This document shows, piece after piece, positions 33,167-42,043 of a DNA stretch of 64,000 bases. The notes under the pieces are model-generated. The model worked only from the letters and a program-made list of their open reading frames with translations. It was not told the origin of the DNA and ran no database searches. The position numbers and the translations under genes are program-made. Every line of letters starts with the position of its first letter. Positions within the stretch are counted from its first letter, which is position 1. The stretch comes from Streptomyces sp. NBC_00271 (GTDB taxonomy: Bacteria > Actinomycetota > Actinomycetes > Streptomycetales > Streptomycetaceae). Location: assembly GCF_036178845.1 (NCBI RefSeq), contig NZ_CP108070.1, positions 8,432,001 to 8,496,000 of the forward strand, given 5' to 3'.

Positions 33167-34648
33167 GTGTTCCTGACGATCAGTACCACCGGTACCCCAG
33201 AGCGCCCCGCCACCGATCTCGGCTTCCTGCTGCACAAGCATCCCGACAAGGCGCAGGCGTTCTCGACCTCCTACGGCACGGCGCACGTCCTCTACCCCGA
33301 GGCGTCCGTCGAGCGGTGCACGGCCGCACTGTTGCTGGAGGTCGATGCGGTGGCGCTGGTCCGGCGCGGCAAGGGCAAGGGCCGCGGCGGCGCACCCGAC
33401 GCCGCGCTCGCGCAGTACGTCAACGACCGCCCGTACGCCGCCTCGTCCCTGCTCGCCGTGGCGCTGAGCGCGGTGTTCTCCAGCGCGATGAAGGGCCAGT
33501 GCGCCGCGAAGCCGGACCTGCCGGCGCGGCCGCTGCCGCTCCGGATCGAGGTGCCCGCGCTTCCCGCCAGGGGCGGCGCCGACCTCGTACGCAAGCTGTT
33601 CGAGCCGCTCGGGTGGACGGTGACGGTCGAGGCCGTGGCGCTGGACGCGGAGTTCCCCGAGTGGGGCGACTCCCGCTACGTACGCCTGGAACTGGAGGCG
33701 TCGGGCCTGACCGTCGCCGAAGCCCTGCGCCACCTCTACGTCCTGCTTCCGGTGCTCGACGACGCCAAGCACTACTGGGTGTCGTCCGACGAGGTCGACA
33801 AGCTGCTGCGGGCGGGCGAGGGCTGGCTGCCGGACCACCCCGAGCAGAGGCTGATCGCCGACCGGTACCTCTCGCGCCGGTGGTCGCTGACGCGGGAGGC
33901 GATGGAGCGGCTGGAGCTCGTACGGCTCGCGGAGGCCGACGACACCGAGGTCGAGGAGATCGACAACGCGGTCGACGAGGAGGCGGACACGGAGGAGAAG
34001 CCGATCCCGCTCGCTGTCCAGCGCCGGGACGCGATCCTCGCCGCGCTGCACGCGTCGGGCGCGGCCCGCGTGCTCGACCTCGGCTGCGGTCAGGGGCAGC
34101 TGGTGCAGGCGCTGCTCAAGGACGTGCGGTTCACCGAGATCGTCGGTGTCGATGTGTCGATACGCGCGCTCACCATCGCCTCGCGGCGGCTCAAGCTGGA
34201 CCGGATGGGCGAGCGGCAGGCCGCGCGCGTGCGGCTCTTCCAGGGCTCGCTCGCGTACACCGACAACCGCCTCAAGGGGTATGACGCCGCCGTGCTCAGC
34301 GAGGTCGTCGAGCACCTCGACCTGCCCCGGCTGCCCGCCCTGGAGTACGCCGTCTTCGGCTCGGCCCGCCCCCGTACGGTCCTGGTGACGACGCCGAACG
34401 TCGAGTACAACGTCCGCTGGGAGACCCTCCCGGCCGGACACTCCCGCCATGGCGACCACCGGTTCGAGTGGACCCGGGAGGAGTTCCGGACCTGGGCTCG
34501 TCAGGTGGCCGGGCGGCACGGATACGACGTGGAGTTCACGCCTGTCGGCCCCGACGACCCGGAGGTCGGTCCGCCGACCCAGATGGCCGCCTTCACCCTC
34601 GCCACCACCGCCACCCCGACCACCACGAAGGAGGAGAAGGCCGCATGA
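33167..34648 (+). CDS. hen1: Hen1 3'-terminal RNA ribose 2'-O-methyltransferase
   Basis: Protein of 493 residues from GTG 33167 (GAGGCA about 8 nt upstream); the family typically starts with FLTISTTG. The N-terminal domain (about 1-240) is the bacterial Hen1 part that activates the Pnkp ligase. The C-terminal methyltransferase has SAM motif VLDLGCGQGQLV (about 301-312) and the metal-binding motif SEVVEHLDLPRL. It methylates the 2'-OH at a cleaved RNA 3' end before Pnkp reseals it, protecting the site from a second cut. Its TGA overlaps the pnkp ATG by 4 bp. An acidic stretch (about 255-280) joins the two domains. Confidence 0.95.
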   Translation: MFLTISTTGTPERPATDLGFLLHKHPDKAQAFSTSYGTAHVLYPEASVERCTAALLLEVDAVALVRRGKGKGRGGAPDAALAQYVNDRPYAASSLLAVALSAVFSSAMKGQCAAKPDLPARPLPLRIEVPALPARGGADLVRKLFEPLGWTVTVEAVALDAEFPEWGDSRYVRLELEASGLTVAEALRHLYVLLPVLDDAKHYWVSSDEVDKLLRAGEGWLPDHPEQRLIADRYLSRRWSLTREAMERLELVRLAEADDTEVEEIDNAVDEEADTEEKPIPLAVQRRDAILAALHASGAARVLDLGCGQGQLVQALLKDVRFTEIVGVDVSIRALTIASRRLKLDRMGERQAARVRLFQGSLAYTDNRLKGYDAAVLSEVVEHLDLPRLPALEYAVFGSARPRTVLVTTPNVEYNVRWETLPAGHSRHGDHRFEWTREEFRTWARQVAGRHGYDVEFTPVGPDDPEVGPPTQMAAFTLATTATPTTTKEEKAA

Positions 34649-37191
34649 CCGGCGACACCACCCAGGGGCGCACCCTGCCCGTCACCGACCTCTCCCTCGT
34701 CGTCCTGATCGGCGCGTCCGGCTCGGGCAAGTCCACCTTCGCCCGCCGGCACTTCAAGCCGACCGAGGTCATCTCCAGCGACTTCTGCCGCGGCCTGGTC
34801 GCCGACGACGAGAACGACCAGAGCGCCAGCGGCGACGCCTTCGACGTCCTCCACTACATCGCGGGCAAGCGGCTCGCGGCCGGCCGCCGCACCGTCGTGG
34901 ACGCCACGAACGTGCAGCAGGAGAGCCGCCGCCAGCTGATCGAACTCGCCAAGAAGCACGACGTGCTGCCCATCGCGATCGTGCTCGACGTGCCGGAGGA
35001 GGTGTGCGCCGAACGCAACGCCTCGCGCACCGACCGCGCCGACATGCCGCGCCGCGTCATCCAGCGCCACATCCGTGAACTGCGCCGTTCGCTGCGGCAC
35101 TTGGAGCGCGAGGGCTTCCGCAAGGTGCACGTCCTGCGGGGCGTGGCGGAGATCGAGAGCGCCGAGGTGCGGACGGAGAAGCGGTTCAACGACCTGACCC
35201 ACCTCACCGGCCCCTTCGACATCATCGGTGACATCCACGGCTGCGCCTCGGAGCTGGAGACCCTGCTCGGCAAGCTCGGTTACGTCGATGGCGCGCACCC
35301 TCAGGGCCGTACGGCCGTCTTCGTCGGCGACCTCGTCGACCGCGGCCCGGACACGCCCGGAGTTCTGCGCCGCGTGATGTCCATGGTCGCGGCCGGTGAC
35401 GCGCTGTGCGTGCCGGGCAACCACGAGAACAAGCTCGGCCGCTACCTCAAGGGCCGCAAGGTCCAGCACTCCCACGGACTGGCCGAGACCATCGAGCAGC
35501 TGGACGGCGAGAGCGAAGAATTCCACGCGCGGGTGCGGGAGTTCGTCGACGGGCTGGTCAGCCACTACGTCCTGGACGGCGGGCGGCTCGTCGTCTGCCA
35601 CGCCGGACTGCCCGAGAAGTACCACGGCCGTACGTCGGGCCGGGTGCGCTCGCACGCGCTGTACGGCGACACGACCGGAGAGACGGACGAGTTCGGCCTG
35701 CCGGTGCGCTATCCGTGGGCGGAGGACTACCGGGGCCGGGCGGCCGTCGTCTACGGTCACACCCCGGTCCCCACGGCCACCTGGCTGAACAACACCATCT
35801 GCCTCGACACCGGTGCCGTGTTCGGCGGCAAGCTCACCGCGCTGCGCTGGCCGGAGCGCGAGCTCGTCGACGTACCGGCCGAACGGGTCTGGTACGAGCC
35901 GACGAAGCCGCTGGCCTCCGAGGCTCCCGGCGGACACGAGGGGCGGCCGCTCGACCTCGCCGACGTGCACGGGCGGCGGGTCGTCGAGACGCGGTACGCC
36001 GGGCGGGTGGCGGTGCGCGAGGAGAACGCGGCGGCGGCCCTCGAGGTCATGAGCCGGTTCGCGGTCGACCCGCGCCTGCTGCCCTACCTCCCGCCGACGA
36101 TGGCGCCCACGGCGACCTCCCAGGTCGAGGGCTACCTCGAACACCCTGCCGAGGCTTTCGCCCAGTACAAGGAGGACGGCGTCGCCCGCGTCGTGTGCGA
36201 GGAGAAGCACATGGGGTCGCGGGCGGTGGCGCTGGTCTGCCGGGACGCGGGGGTGGCGCGGGAGCGGTTCGGTGTCGCGGAGGGGCCCACGGGGGCGCTG
36301 TACACCCGTACCGGCCGGCCCTTCTTCGACGACTCCGCCGTCACCGAGGAGATCCTCGGGCGAGTGCGGGAAGCGGTGACGGCGGCCGGTCTGTGGGAGG
36401 AACTGGGTACGGACTGGCTGCTGCTCGACGCCGAGCTGATGCCGTGGTCGCTCAAGGCGTCCGGGTTGCTGCGCAGCCAGTACGCGGCGGTCGGCGCCGC
36501 GGCCGGGGCGGCGTTCCCGGGGGTGCTGGCCGCGCTCGAAGGGGTCGCGGAGCGTGGGGTCGACATCCGGGAGCTGCTCGGCAAGCAGCGGGAGCGGGCC
36601 GCCGACGCGGCGGCGTTCACCGAGGCGTACCGGCGGTACTGCTGGCCGACGGAGGGGTTGGAGGGGGTGCGGCTCGCTCCCTTCCAGATCCTCGCGGTCC
36701 AGGGCCGCAGTCTCGCCGCGGTGCCGCACGACGAACAGCTCGCGCTCATCGACCGGCTGGTCGAGCACGACGGGAGCGGGCTGCTGCAGACGACTCGGCG
36801 GTTGTTCGTGGACACCGGGGACGCGGAGTCCGTGCGGGGCGGGGTGGACTGGTGGCTGGAGATGACCGGGCGCGGGGGTGAGGGCATGGTCGTCAAGCCG
36901 GTCGGGGCGGTGGTGCGGAGCGGGCAGGGGCGTCTTGTCCAACCCGGCATCAAGTGCCGGGGCCGTGAGTATCTGCGGATCATCTACGGCCCGGAGTACA
37001 CGCGTCCTGAGAACCTCGCCCGGCTGCGGGGGCGTTTCCTGAACCACAAGCGGTCGCTCGCGCTTCGGGAGTACGCGCTCGGGCTGGAGGCGTTGGACCG
37101 GCTGGCGGAGGGGGAGCCGTTGTGGCGGGTGCATGAGGCGGTGTTCGGGGTGCTGGCGCTGGAGTCGGAGCCGGTGGACCCACGTCTGTAG
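34645..37191 (+). CDS. pnkp: polynucleotide kinase-phosphatase-ligase Pnkp
   Basis: Protein of 848 residues with all three catalytic modules intact. The 5' kinase has P-loop GASGSGKS (23-30). The binuclear metallophosphatase has GDIHG (195-199), GDLVDRG (228-234) and GNHE (258-261). The adenylyltransferase/ligase has its nucleophilic lysine in EKHMGSRA (Lys521) and downstream motifs DWLLLDAELMPW, EGMVVKP and QPGIKCRGREYLR. It heals and seals RNAs cut by ribotoxins, with Hen1 required for ligation. The ATG overlaps the hen1 stop. A repeat-borne hairpin follows at 37265. Confidence 0.96.
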   Translation: MTGDTTQGRTLPVTDLSLVVLIGASGSGKSTFARRHFKPTEVISSDFCRGLVADDENDQSASGDAFDVLHYIAGKRLAAGRRTVVDATNVQQESRRQLIELAKKHDVLPIAIVLDVPEEVCAERNASRTDRADMPRRVIQRHIRELRRSLRHLEREGFRKVHVLRGVAEIESAEVRTEKRFNDLTHLTGPFDIIGDIHGCASELETLLGKLGYVDGAHPQGRTAVFVGDLVDRGPDTPGVLRRVMSMVAAGDALCVPGNHENKLGRYLKGRKVQHSHGLAETIEQLDGESEEFHARVREFVDGLVSHYVLDGGRLVVCHAGLPEKYHGRTSGRVRSHALYGDTTGETDEFGLPVRYPWAEDYRGRAAVVYGHTPVPTATWLNNTICLDTGAVFGGKLTALRWPERELVDVPAERVWYEPTKPLASEAPGGHEGRPLDLADVHGRRVVETRYAGRVAVREENAAAALEVMSRFAVDPRLLPYLPPTMAPTATSQVEGYLEHPAEAFAQYKEDGVARVVCEEKHMGSRAVALVCRDAGVARERFGVAEGPTGALYTRTGRPFFDDSAVTEEILGRVREAVTAAGLWEELGTDWLLLDAELMPWSLKASGLLRSQYAAVGAAAGAAFPGVLAALEGVAERGVDIRELLGKQRERAADAAAFTEAYRRYCWPTEGLEGVRLAPFQILAVQGRSLAAVPHDEQLALIDRLVEHDGSGLLQTTRRLFVDTGDAESVRGGVDWWLEMTGRGGEGMVVKPVGAVVRSGQGRLVQPGIKCRGREYLRIIYGPEYTRPENLARLRGRFLNHKRSLALREYALGLEALDRLAEGEPLWRVHEAVFGVLALESEPVDPRL

Positions 37192-37227
37192 CGTTCTTCG
37201 CCCCCAGATCCCCGGGGTGCGTTCTTC

Positions 37228-37289
37228 GGCTGCGGGTGGGTGGGGGCTGGTCGCGCAGTTCCCCGCGCCCCTGGAGGGGCGCTGCGCGC
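37228..37289 (+). repeat. Streptomyces GC-rich intergenic repeat, copy 2
   Basis: Same core as copy 1 and hairpin GCGCCCCT-GG-AGGGGCGC (37265-37282), between the convergent ends of pnkp and the NAD-kinase-like gene. It is followed by CAGCCCGTCCGGCGTTTGAG, another motif common in Streptomyces intergenic DNA. The 37192-37403 gap holds nothing else. Confidence 0.85.
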
Positions 37290-37403
37290 ATCTTCAGCCC
37301 GTCCGGCGTTTGAGGGCGAGGCCGTTCAGGTCGGTCGGGGGTTTGGGGGCGGAGCTCCCAAGTGGGGAGGGGACGGGTAGGGGCGGCGGGGGCGAGACAA
37401 CCC

Positions 37404-38297
37404 TCAGCCCACCAGGCGCAGCCTCACCCCCGCCACCCCCACCCGTACCGTCTGCCCCCACACCAGCTCCACCGCGTCGCTCTCCATGCCGTCGCCGAAC
37501 GCGATGAGGCGGTCGGACTCGACGGTGAGGGAGAGGTGGTCGGAGGCGGTGAGGGAGCCGGCGACGAGGGACGTGCCGGTGGCCGGCGACGGCCAGGCCT
37601 CGCGGACGAACCAGAGAAGGCGTTCCTCCGCGGGTCCGGGCAGCGGCAGCTCACCGCCCCGCTCCTGCCACACCGAGCGGAGCCACCCGCTGGCGCCCGT
37701 TCCGGTACCCACCAGGACCCCGGAGGAGGCCTGGGGCTCGACGGCACCCCCGTACTCGTCGAGCCCCAGCCGATAGCGGGCCGTCTGATGGCTCGCGGTT
37801 CCGAGATAGATCTCGTTGAGTGCGAGGAGCCGCTGCGTGTCGTCCGCGACCGCCTCGACCATGGTCAGCGCGTCGGCCCGGCCCCCGCGCGCCGAGGCGA
37901 GCAGCGCGCCCGCGTCGCGCGGCCGGTGCCGGACGAGCACCCCCGGGTTCCGTCCGGGGTCGGTGTCGATCCCCACCACCGGCTGTCCGGTCAGGTACTT
38001 GGCCACGTTCGCCACCAGCCCGTCCTGCCCGACCACGACCACCACATCCTCCGGAGCGAAGAGGAAGCGGTCCAGGTCGCCCCGCTCGACGCGCGCCTGA
38101 CGCCAGGTCAGCGGCACCGCCGAGACCACCTCCGCCAGCGCCTCCCGCGCCCGCCGGTGCCGCTCGGCCACCTCCGCGATGTCCCGCCCCCGGGAGGAGA
38201 GGAAGAACGCCGCCTGCCCGTGCGTCCCGTGCCGGGCCACCAACTCCTCGTACTCCGTGGTGCGATGGACGAGGACGACCCGGGGCGCGAGACTCAC
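37404..38297 (-). CDS. NAD kinase-like protein
   Basis: Protein of 297 residues from GTG 38297, which overlaps the upstream TGA as GTGA. The ATP-NAD kinase fold is suggested by APEDVVVVVGQDGLVANVAK (a GG/GD-like loop where the classic GGDG reads VGQDG, about 84-88), VVGIDTDPGRNPGVL (about 104-118), and the C-terminal ASSGVLVGTGTGASGWLRSV with SLTASDHLSLTVESD. The altered GGDG motif means kinase activity is uncertain. It may bind NAD rather than phosphorylate it. Operon partner: the SPFH protein upstream. Confidence 0.75.
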   Translation of the reverse strand: MSLAPRVVLVHRTTEYEELVARHGTHGQAAFFLSSRGRDIAEVAERHRRAREALAEVVSAVPLTWRQARVERGDLDRFLFAPEDVVVVVGQDGLVANVAKYLTGQPVVGIDTDPGRNPGVLVRHRPRDAGALLASARGGRADALTMVEAVADDTQRLLALNEIYLGTASHQTARYRLGLDEYGGAVEPQASSGVLVGTGTGASGWLRSVWQERGGELPLPGPAEERLLWFVREAWPSPATGTSLVAGSLTASDHLSLTVESDRLIAFGDGMESDAVELVWGQTVRVGVAGVRLRLVG

Positions 38298-39343
38298 TGC
38301 TCCGGCCCCCCGGCGGCCCCGTTGCCCAGCCGTGCGAGCAGGCCCGTCAGGACGTCCGGCGACACCGTGACACTGTCGATGCGCGGCAGGTTCTCCGCGA
38401 GCCGTGTGCCCGTCAGGGCGTGCAGCGTGGCGACGTCCACCTCTTCGTGGACCCGCAGCCAGGCGGCCTGCGCCGCAGCCCGCGCCTCGCCGACCTCGCG
38501 CGCGGCCATGGCCTCGGCCTTGGCGAGCTGTACGACCCGGCTGCCCTCCGCCTCCGCGAGCCGCACGGTCCGCGCCGCCTCCGCCCCGGCCCGCACCGCG
38601 TCCGCCGCCGCGTGCTCCTCCGCCTCGCGCCGCGCGTTGGTACCGCGCTGGTCGACCAACTGCTCCTCCCGCCGGGCGAGTTCGATCTGGCTGGCGAGCT
38701 CGTTCTCGGCGATCGCGCGCTCCCGCTCGACGGCGACGGCCCGGCGTTCGTACGTCGCCTTGTCCGCCTCCTGCTGGATCTGCTCGCGGGCGGGAGTGCG
38801 CAGCGCCCGCTCCACCTCGGGTTCCGGGCGCAGTGCGACGACCCGTACGGCCACCACCTCGATCCCCGTCGCGGGCAGCCGGGGTTCGGCGGCGAGCCCG
38901 CCGGCGATCCGCTCCCGTACCGACGCGACGCCGTCCACCAGGGCCGCCGCCAGCGTCGTACGGGCCAGTACGTCCAGCGCGTGCTGCTGGGCCGTCTCGG
39001 TCAGCAGCGAGCCCAGTTGTTCGAGGGGCGTGCCGCGCCAGGAGCCGGTGTCGGGGTCGATGGAGAAGTCGAGCCGCGTGGCCGCAACCCCGGGATCGAC
39101 GATCCGGTAAGTGACGGTCGCCTGCACCGCGACGTCCTGGAAGTCGGACGTGCGGGCGTGGAAGGTCATCGCCAACTCGCGGTCGTCGACCGGGACTTCG
39201 GAGAGCGTGGCGGTCAGGGAGCGGTACCAGAAACTGAGTCCGGGGCCGTCGTGCGCCAGTCGGCCCGACCGGTGGTGCCGGACATGGGCGGTCGGCGCCC
39301 CGCGCAGATGGCGCCAGCCGAGACGCCGGGTGATGTCGGCCAT
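38294..39343 (-). CDS. SPFH/Band 7 domain protein
   Basis: Protein of 349 residues. Residues about 25-190 form an SPFH (stomatin/flotillin) domain, with VPVDDRELAMTFHARTSDFQ and VQATVTYRIVDPGVAA. About 185-300 is an Ala/Glu/Arg-rich coiled coil of the flotillin type. There is no clear N-terminal membrane span, so membrane attachment would need a partner. It forms large membrane-associated oligomers. It is coupled by GTGA to an NAD-kinase-like gene, which suggests a nucleotide-linked membrane function. Two operator-like dyads lie 50-105 bp upstream. Confidence 0.85.
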   Translation of the reverse strand: MADITRRLGWRHLRGAPTAHVRHHRSGRLAHDGPGLSFWYRSLTATLSEVPVDDRELAMTFHARTSDFQDVAVQATVTYRIVDPGVAATRLDFSIDPDTGSWRGTPLEQLGSLLTETAQQHALDVLARTTLAAALVDGVASVRERIAGGLAAEPRLPATGIEVVAVRVVALRPEPEVERALRTPAREQIQQEADKATYERRAVAVERERAIAENELASQIELARREEQLVDQRGTNARREAEEHAAADAVRAGAEAARTVRLAEAEGSRVVQLAKAEAMAAREVGEARAAAQAAWLRVHEEVDVATLHALTGTRLAENLPRIDSVTVSPDVLTGLLARLGNGAAGGPEQ

Positions 39344-39393
39344 GGGTACCCCCTCGCCGCCGGGCGATCCCGGCGGCCCGCTGTGATGCGCTT

Positions 39394-39448
39394 TTGTCGT
39401 CGCAGTGACGATAACGAAGAGGCGCCCTTATCGTCAAGAGGACGAAAT
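39394..39448. promoter_or_regulatory. two copies of a TTNTCGTC-N5-GACGANA operator-like dyad
   Basis: Site 1 at 39394-39414 and site 2 at 39428-39448 both fit TTNTCGTC-N5-GACGANA(A/T), spaced 34 bp centre to centre. They sit between the divergent SPFH gene (start 39343) and arginine deiminase gene (start 39511). The dyad shape (two half-sites one helical turn apart) indicates a dimeric repressor. A Nudix-type NAD regulator is one guess, given the NAD-kinase-like gene. Confidence 0.6.
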
Positions 39449-39510
39449 CAACTCGCCCGTCTCCCGTCGATCCACGGGTGAACAGGCGTCCGGATGGTCA
39501 GGATGGAGGC

Positions 39511-40740
39511 ATGGGATTCCACGTCGACTCCGAGGCCGGGCGGCTGCGCCGCGTCATCCTGCACAGACCCGACCTCGAGCTCAAGAGGCTCACCCCCAGC
39601 AACAAGGACGCGCTGCTCTTCGACGACGTGCTGTGGGTGCGCCGGGCCCGGGCGGAGCACGACGGGTTCGCGGACGTGTTGCGCGACCGCGGGGTCACCG
39701 TCCATCTCTTCGGCGACCTGCTCACCGAGGCCCTGGAGATCCCGGTGGCCAGATCGCTCGTCCTGGACCGGGTCTTCGACGAGAAGGAGTACGGGCCGCT
39801 CGCCACCGACCACCTCCGGGCGGCCTTCGAGACCCTGCCCGCCCCGGAACTGGCGGCCGCGCTGGTCGGCGGGATGACCAAGCGGGAGTTCCTGGACGCG
39901 CACATGGAGCCGACCTCCGTGCGCTTCCATGTCATGGACCTCGACGACTTCCTTCTCGGCCCGCTCCCCAATCACCTCTTCACCCGGGACACCTCCGCCT
40001 GGATCTACGACGGGGTCTCCATCAACGCCATGCGCTGGCCCGCGCGGCAGCGGGAGACCGTGCACTTCGAGGCGATCTACCGGCACCATCCGCTCTTCCG
40101 CGACGAGGGCTTCAATCTCTGGTCGGAGGGGCAGGCGGACTACCCGTCCACCATCGAGGGCGGTGACGTGCTCGTCATCGGCAATGGCGCGGTGCTCATC
40201 GGCATGAGCGAGCGGACGACGCCGCAGGCCGTCGAGATGCTCGCGCACAAGCTGTTCGCCGCCGGGTCGGCCCGTACGATCGTGGCGCTCGACATGCCCA
40301 AGCGGCGGGCCCTCATGCACCTCGACACCGTGATGACGATGGTCGACGGCGACACCTTCACCCAGTACGCGGGGCTCGGCATGCTCCGCTCGTACACCAT
40401 CGAACCGGGCTCGGGGGACAAGGAGCTGAAGGTCACCGACCATCCGCCGGAGCACATGCACCGGGCGATCGCGGCGGCGCTGGGGTTGAGCGAGATCCGG
40501 GTGCTGACCGCGACGCAGGATGTGCACGCGGCGGAGCGGGAGCAGTGGGACGACGGGTGCAACGTCCTCGCGGTGGAGCCTGGGGTCGTCGTCGCCTATG
40601 AGCGGAATGTGACCACCAATACGCATCTGCGCAAGCAGGGTATCGAGGTGATCGAGATTCCGGGGAGTGAGCTGGGACGGGGGCGGGGAGGGCCTCGGTG
40701 TATGAGCTGTCCGGTGGAGAGGGACGGGGTGGGGGTTTGA
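39511..40740 (+). CDS. arcA: arginine deiminase
   Basis: Protein of 409 residues with the complete guanidino-modifying fold: start [19 protein letters not shown], then [14 protein letters not shown] (about 161-174), HPLFRD with an acidic neighbour, [20 protein letters not shown] (about 213-232), [16 protein letters not shown] (about 275-290), and C-terminal [13 protein letters not shown] with the nucleophilic Cys397. It converts arginine to citrulline and ammonia. The neighbouring ornithine carbamoyltransferase and amino-acid permease complete most of an arginine catabolic route. No carbamate kinase gene is present in this window. Confidence 0.95.
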   Translation: MGFHVDSEAGRLRRVILHRPDLELKRLTPSNKDALLFDDVLWVRRARAEHDGFADVLRDRGVTVHLFGDLLTEALEIPVARSLVLDRVFDEKEYGPLATDHLRAAFETLPAPELAAALVGGMTKREFLDAHMEPTSVRFHVMDLDDFLLGPLPNHLFTRDTSAWIYDGVSINAMRWPARQRETVHFEAIYRHHPLFRDEGFNLWSEGQADYPSTIEGGDVLVIGNGAVLIGMSERTTPQAVEMLAHKLFAAGSARTIVALDMPKRRALMHLDTVMTMVDGDTFTQYAGLGMLRSYTIEPGSGDKELKVTDHPPEHMHRAIAAALGLSEIRVLTATQDVHAAEREQWDDGCNVLAVEPGVVVAYERNVTTNTHLRKQGIEVIEIPGSELGRGRGGPRCMSCPVERDGVGV

Positions 40741-40770
40741 TCGGGGTGTCGGGTGCGGGTTGTGTGTGGC

Positions 40771-40805
40771 TGGGCGCGCAGTTCCCCGCGCCGGCGAAGG
40801 CGCGC
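40771..40805 (+). repeat. Streptomyces GC-rich intergenic repeat, copy 3 (divergent)
   Basis: Shares CGCGCAGTTCCCCGCGCC with copies 1 and 2 but then changes to hairpin CGCGCC-N6-GGCGCG (40787-40804). The stem is kept with different bases. It lies just after the arginine deiminase stop. Confidence 0.7.
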
Positions 40806-40831
40806 TGTCCCCGAGGTCCGCAAAGAGGTCC

Positions 40832-40859
40832 CGTATAGAAATGTGGAGCATCGTATAGA
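40832..40859 (+). promoter_or_regulatory. 20-bp-period direct repeat upstream of ornithine carbamoyltransferase
   Basis: CGTATAGA occurs at 40832-40839 and again at 40852-40859, one two-turn period apart. The stretch is AT-rich and lies 50-80 bp before the ATG at 40912. The period equals that of tandem ARG boxes, but the sequence is not a good ARG box. The second copy could also be a -10 element. Confidence 0.35.
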
Positions 40860-40911
40860 CTTCCACTCGCCCCTTTGTTCGTCCCCGTTCTCGCATCCCT
40901 GGAGCGCCCCC

Positions 40912-41946
40912 ATGGCGACAGTCCCGACCGCCCTCGCCGGACGCCACTTCCTCAAGGAGCTGGACTTCACCGAGGAGGAGTTTCGCGGTCTGATCGAGCT
41001 GGCCGCCGAGCTCAAGGCGGCCAAGAAGGCCGGGGCAGAGACGCAGTACCTGCGGGGCAGGAACATCGCGCTGATCTTCGAGAAGACCTCGACCCGTACG
41101 CGCTGCGCGTTCGAGGTCGCCGCCGCGGACCAGGGCGCGTCGACGACGTATCTGGACCCGTCCGGTTCGCAGATAGGCCACAAGGAGTCCGTGAAGGACA
41201 CCGCGCGTGTGCTCGGCCGGATGTTCGACGCGATCGAGTACCGGGGTGACAGCCAGGCCTCCGTCGAGGAGCTGGCCGCGTACGCCGGAGTGCCCGTCTA
41301 CAACGGTCTGACCGACGACTGGCACCCCACCCAGATGCTCGCCGACGTGCTCACCATGACCGAGCACTGCGACAAGCCGCTCGGCGAGATCGCCTTCGCC
41401 TACCTGGGTGACGCCCGTTTCAACATGGGCAACTCCTACCTGATCACCGGCGCGCTCCTCGGCATGGACGTCCGGATCGTCGCTCCGGAGGCCTACTGGC
41501 CCGCCGCGGAGATCGTCGCCGAGGCCCGCAAGCTCGCCGAGAGCAACGGCGGGCGCGTCACCCTCACCGAGCACCTCGGCGAGGGCGTCCACGGTGCCGA
41601 CTTCGTCGCCACCGACGTATGGGTCTCGATGGGCGAGCCCAAGGAGGTGTGGGACGAGCGCATCGCCGCGCTGTCCCCGTACGCCGTGACCATGGACGTG
41701 CTGCGCGCCACCGGCAACCCGGACGTGAAGTTCCTGCACTGCCTGCCGGCCTTCCACGACCTGGGCACCAAGGTCGGTCGCGAGATCCACGAGACCCACG
41801 GCCTCGACTCGCTGGAGGTCACCGACGAGGTGTTCGAGTCGGCGCACTCGGTCGTCTTCGACGAGGCCGAGAACCGGCTGCACACCATCAAGGCGATCAT
41901 GGTCGCCACCCTGGGCCGAGCGGGAATCCCCGAGGTCCTGGCCTGA
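40912..41946 (+). CDS. arcB: ornithine carbamoyltransferase
   Basis: Protein of 344 residues. Carbamoyl-phosphate motif STRTR is at 60-64, [12 protein letters not shown] at about 135-146, DARFNMGNS at about 165-173 and the ornithine/catalytic HCLPAFHD at about 269-276. Length and the [14 protein letters not shown] start are those of catabolic or bifunctional OTCs. It interconverts citrulline and ornithine plus carbamoyl phosphate. Its position 171 bp after arginine deiminase supports a catabolic role (arcB); the anabolic name argF cannot be excluded by sequence. Confidence 0.95.
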   Translation: MATVPTALAGRHFLKELDFTEEEFRGLIELAAELKAAKKAGAETQYLRGRNIALIFEKTSTRTRCAFEVAAADQGASTTYLDPSGSQIGHKESVKDTARVLGRMFDAIEYRGDSQASVEELAAYAGVPVYNGLTDDWHPTQMLADVLTMTEHCDKPLGEIAFAYLGDARFNMGNSYLITGALLGMDVRIVAPEAYWPAAEIVAEARKLAESNGGRVTLTEHLGEGVHGADFVATDVWVSMGEPKEVWDERIAALSPYAVTMDVLRATGNPDVKFLHCLPAFHDLGTKVGREIHETHGLDSLEVTDEVFESAHSVVFDEAENRLHTIKAIMVATLGRAGIPEVLA

Positions 41947-42043
41947 CGGAGGTCCCCGCGGGCCTTATCCTGACCGGCGGTCCGGAGCCACCCCTTCCGC
42001 GACCGCCGTGCGACCGACACCGTCGCACCCCGCACCACCGGAA

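Noticed and set aside
34501..37134. A very long open frame on the minus strand opposite pnkp, and similar antisense frames opposite acnA and arcA
   Set aside because: These are mirror frames of high-GC genes. They are rich in Arg, Pro and Val, have no recognisable motifs and no ribosome-binding site, and the plus-strand genes are unambiguous.
37404..39437. One continuous minus-strand frame spanning both the SPFH and NAD-kinase-like genes
   Set aside because: The SPFH domain is read in a different frame with its own stop at 38294. The long frame is Arg/Gly-rich over that half and only becomes meaningful from GTG 38297.
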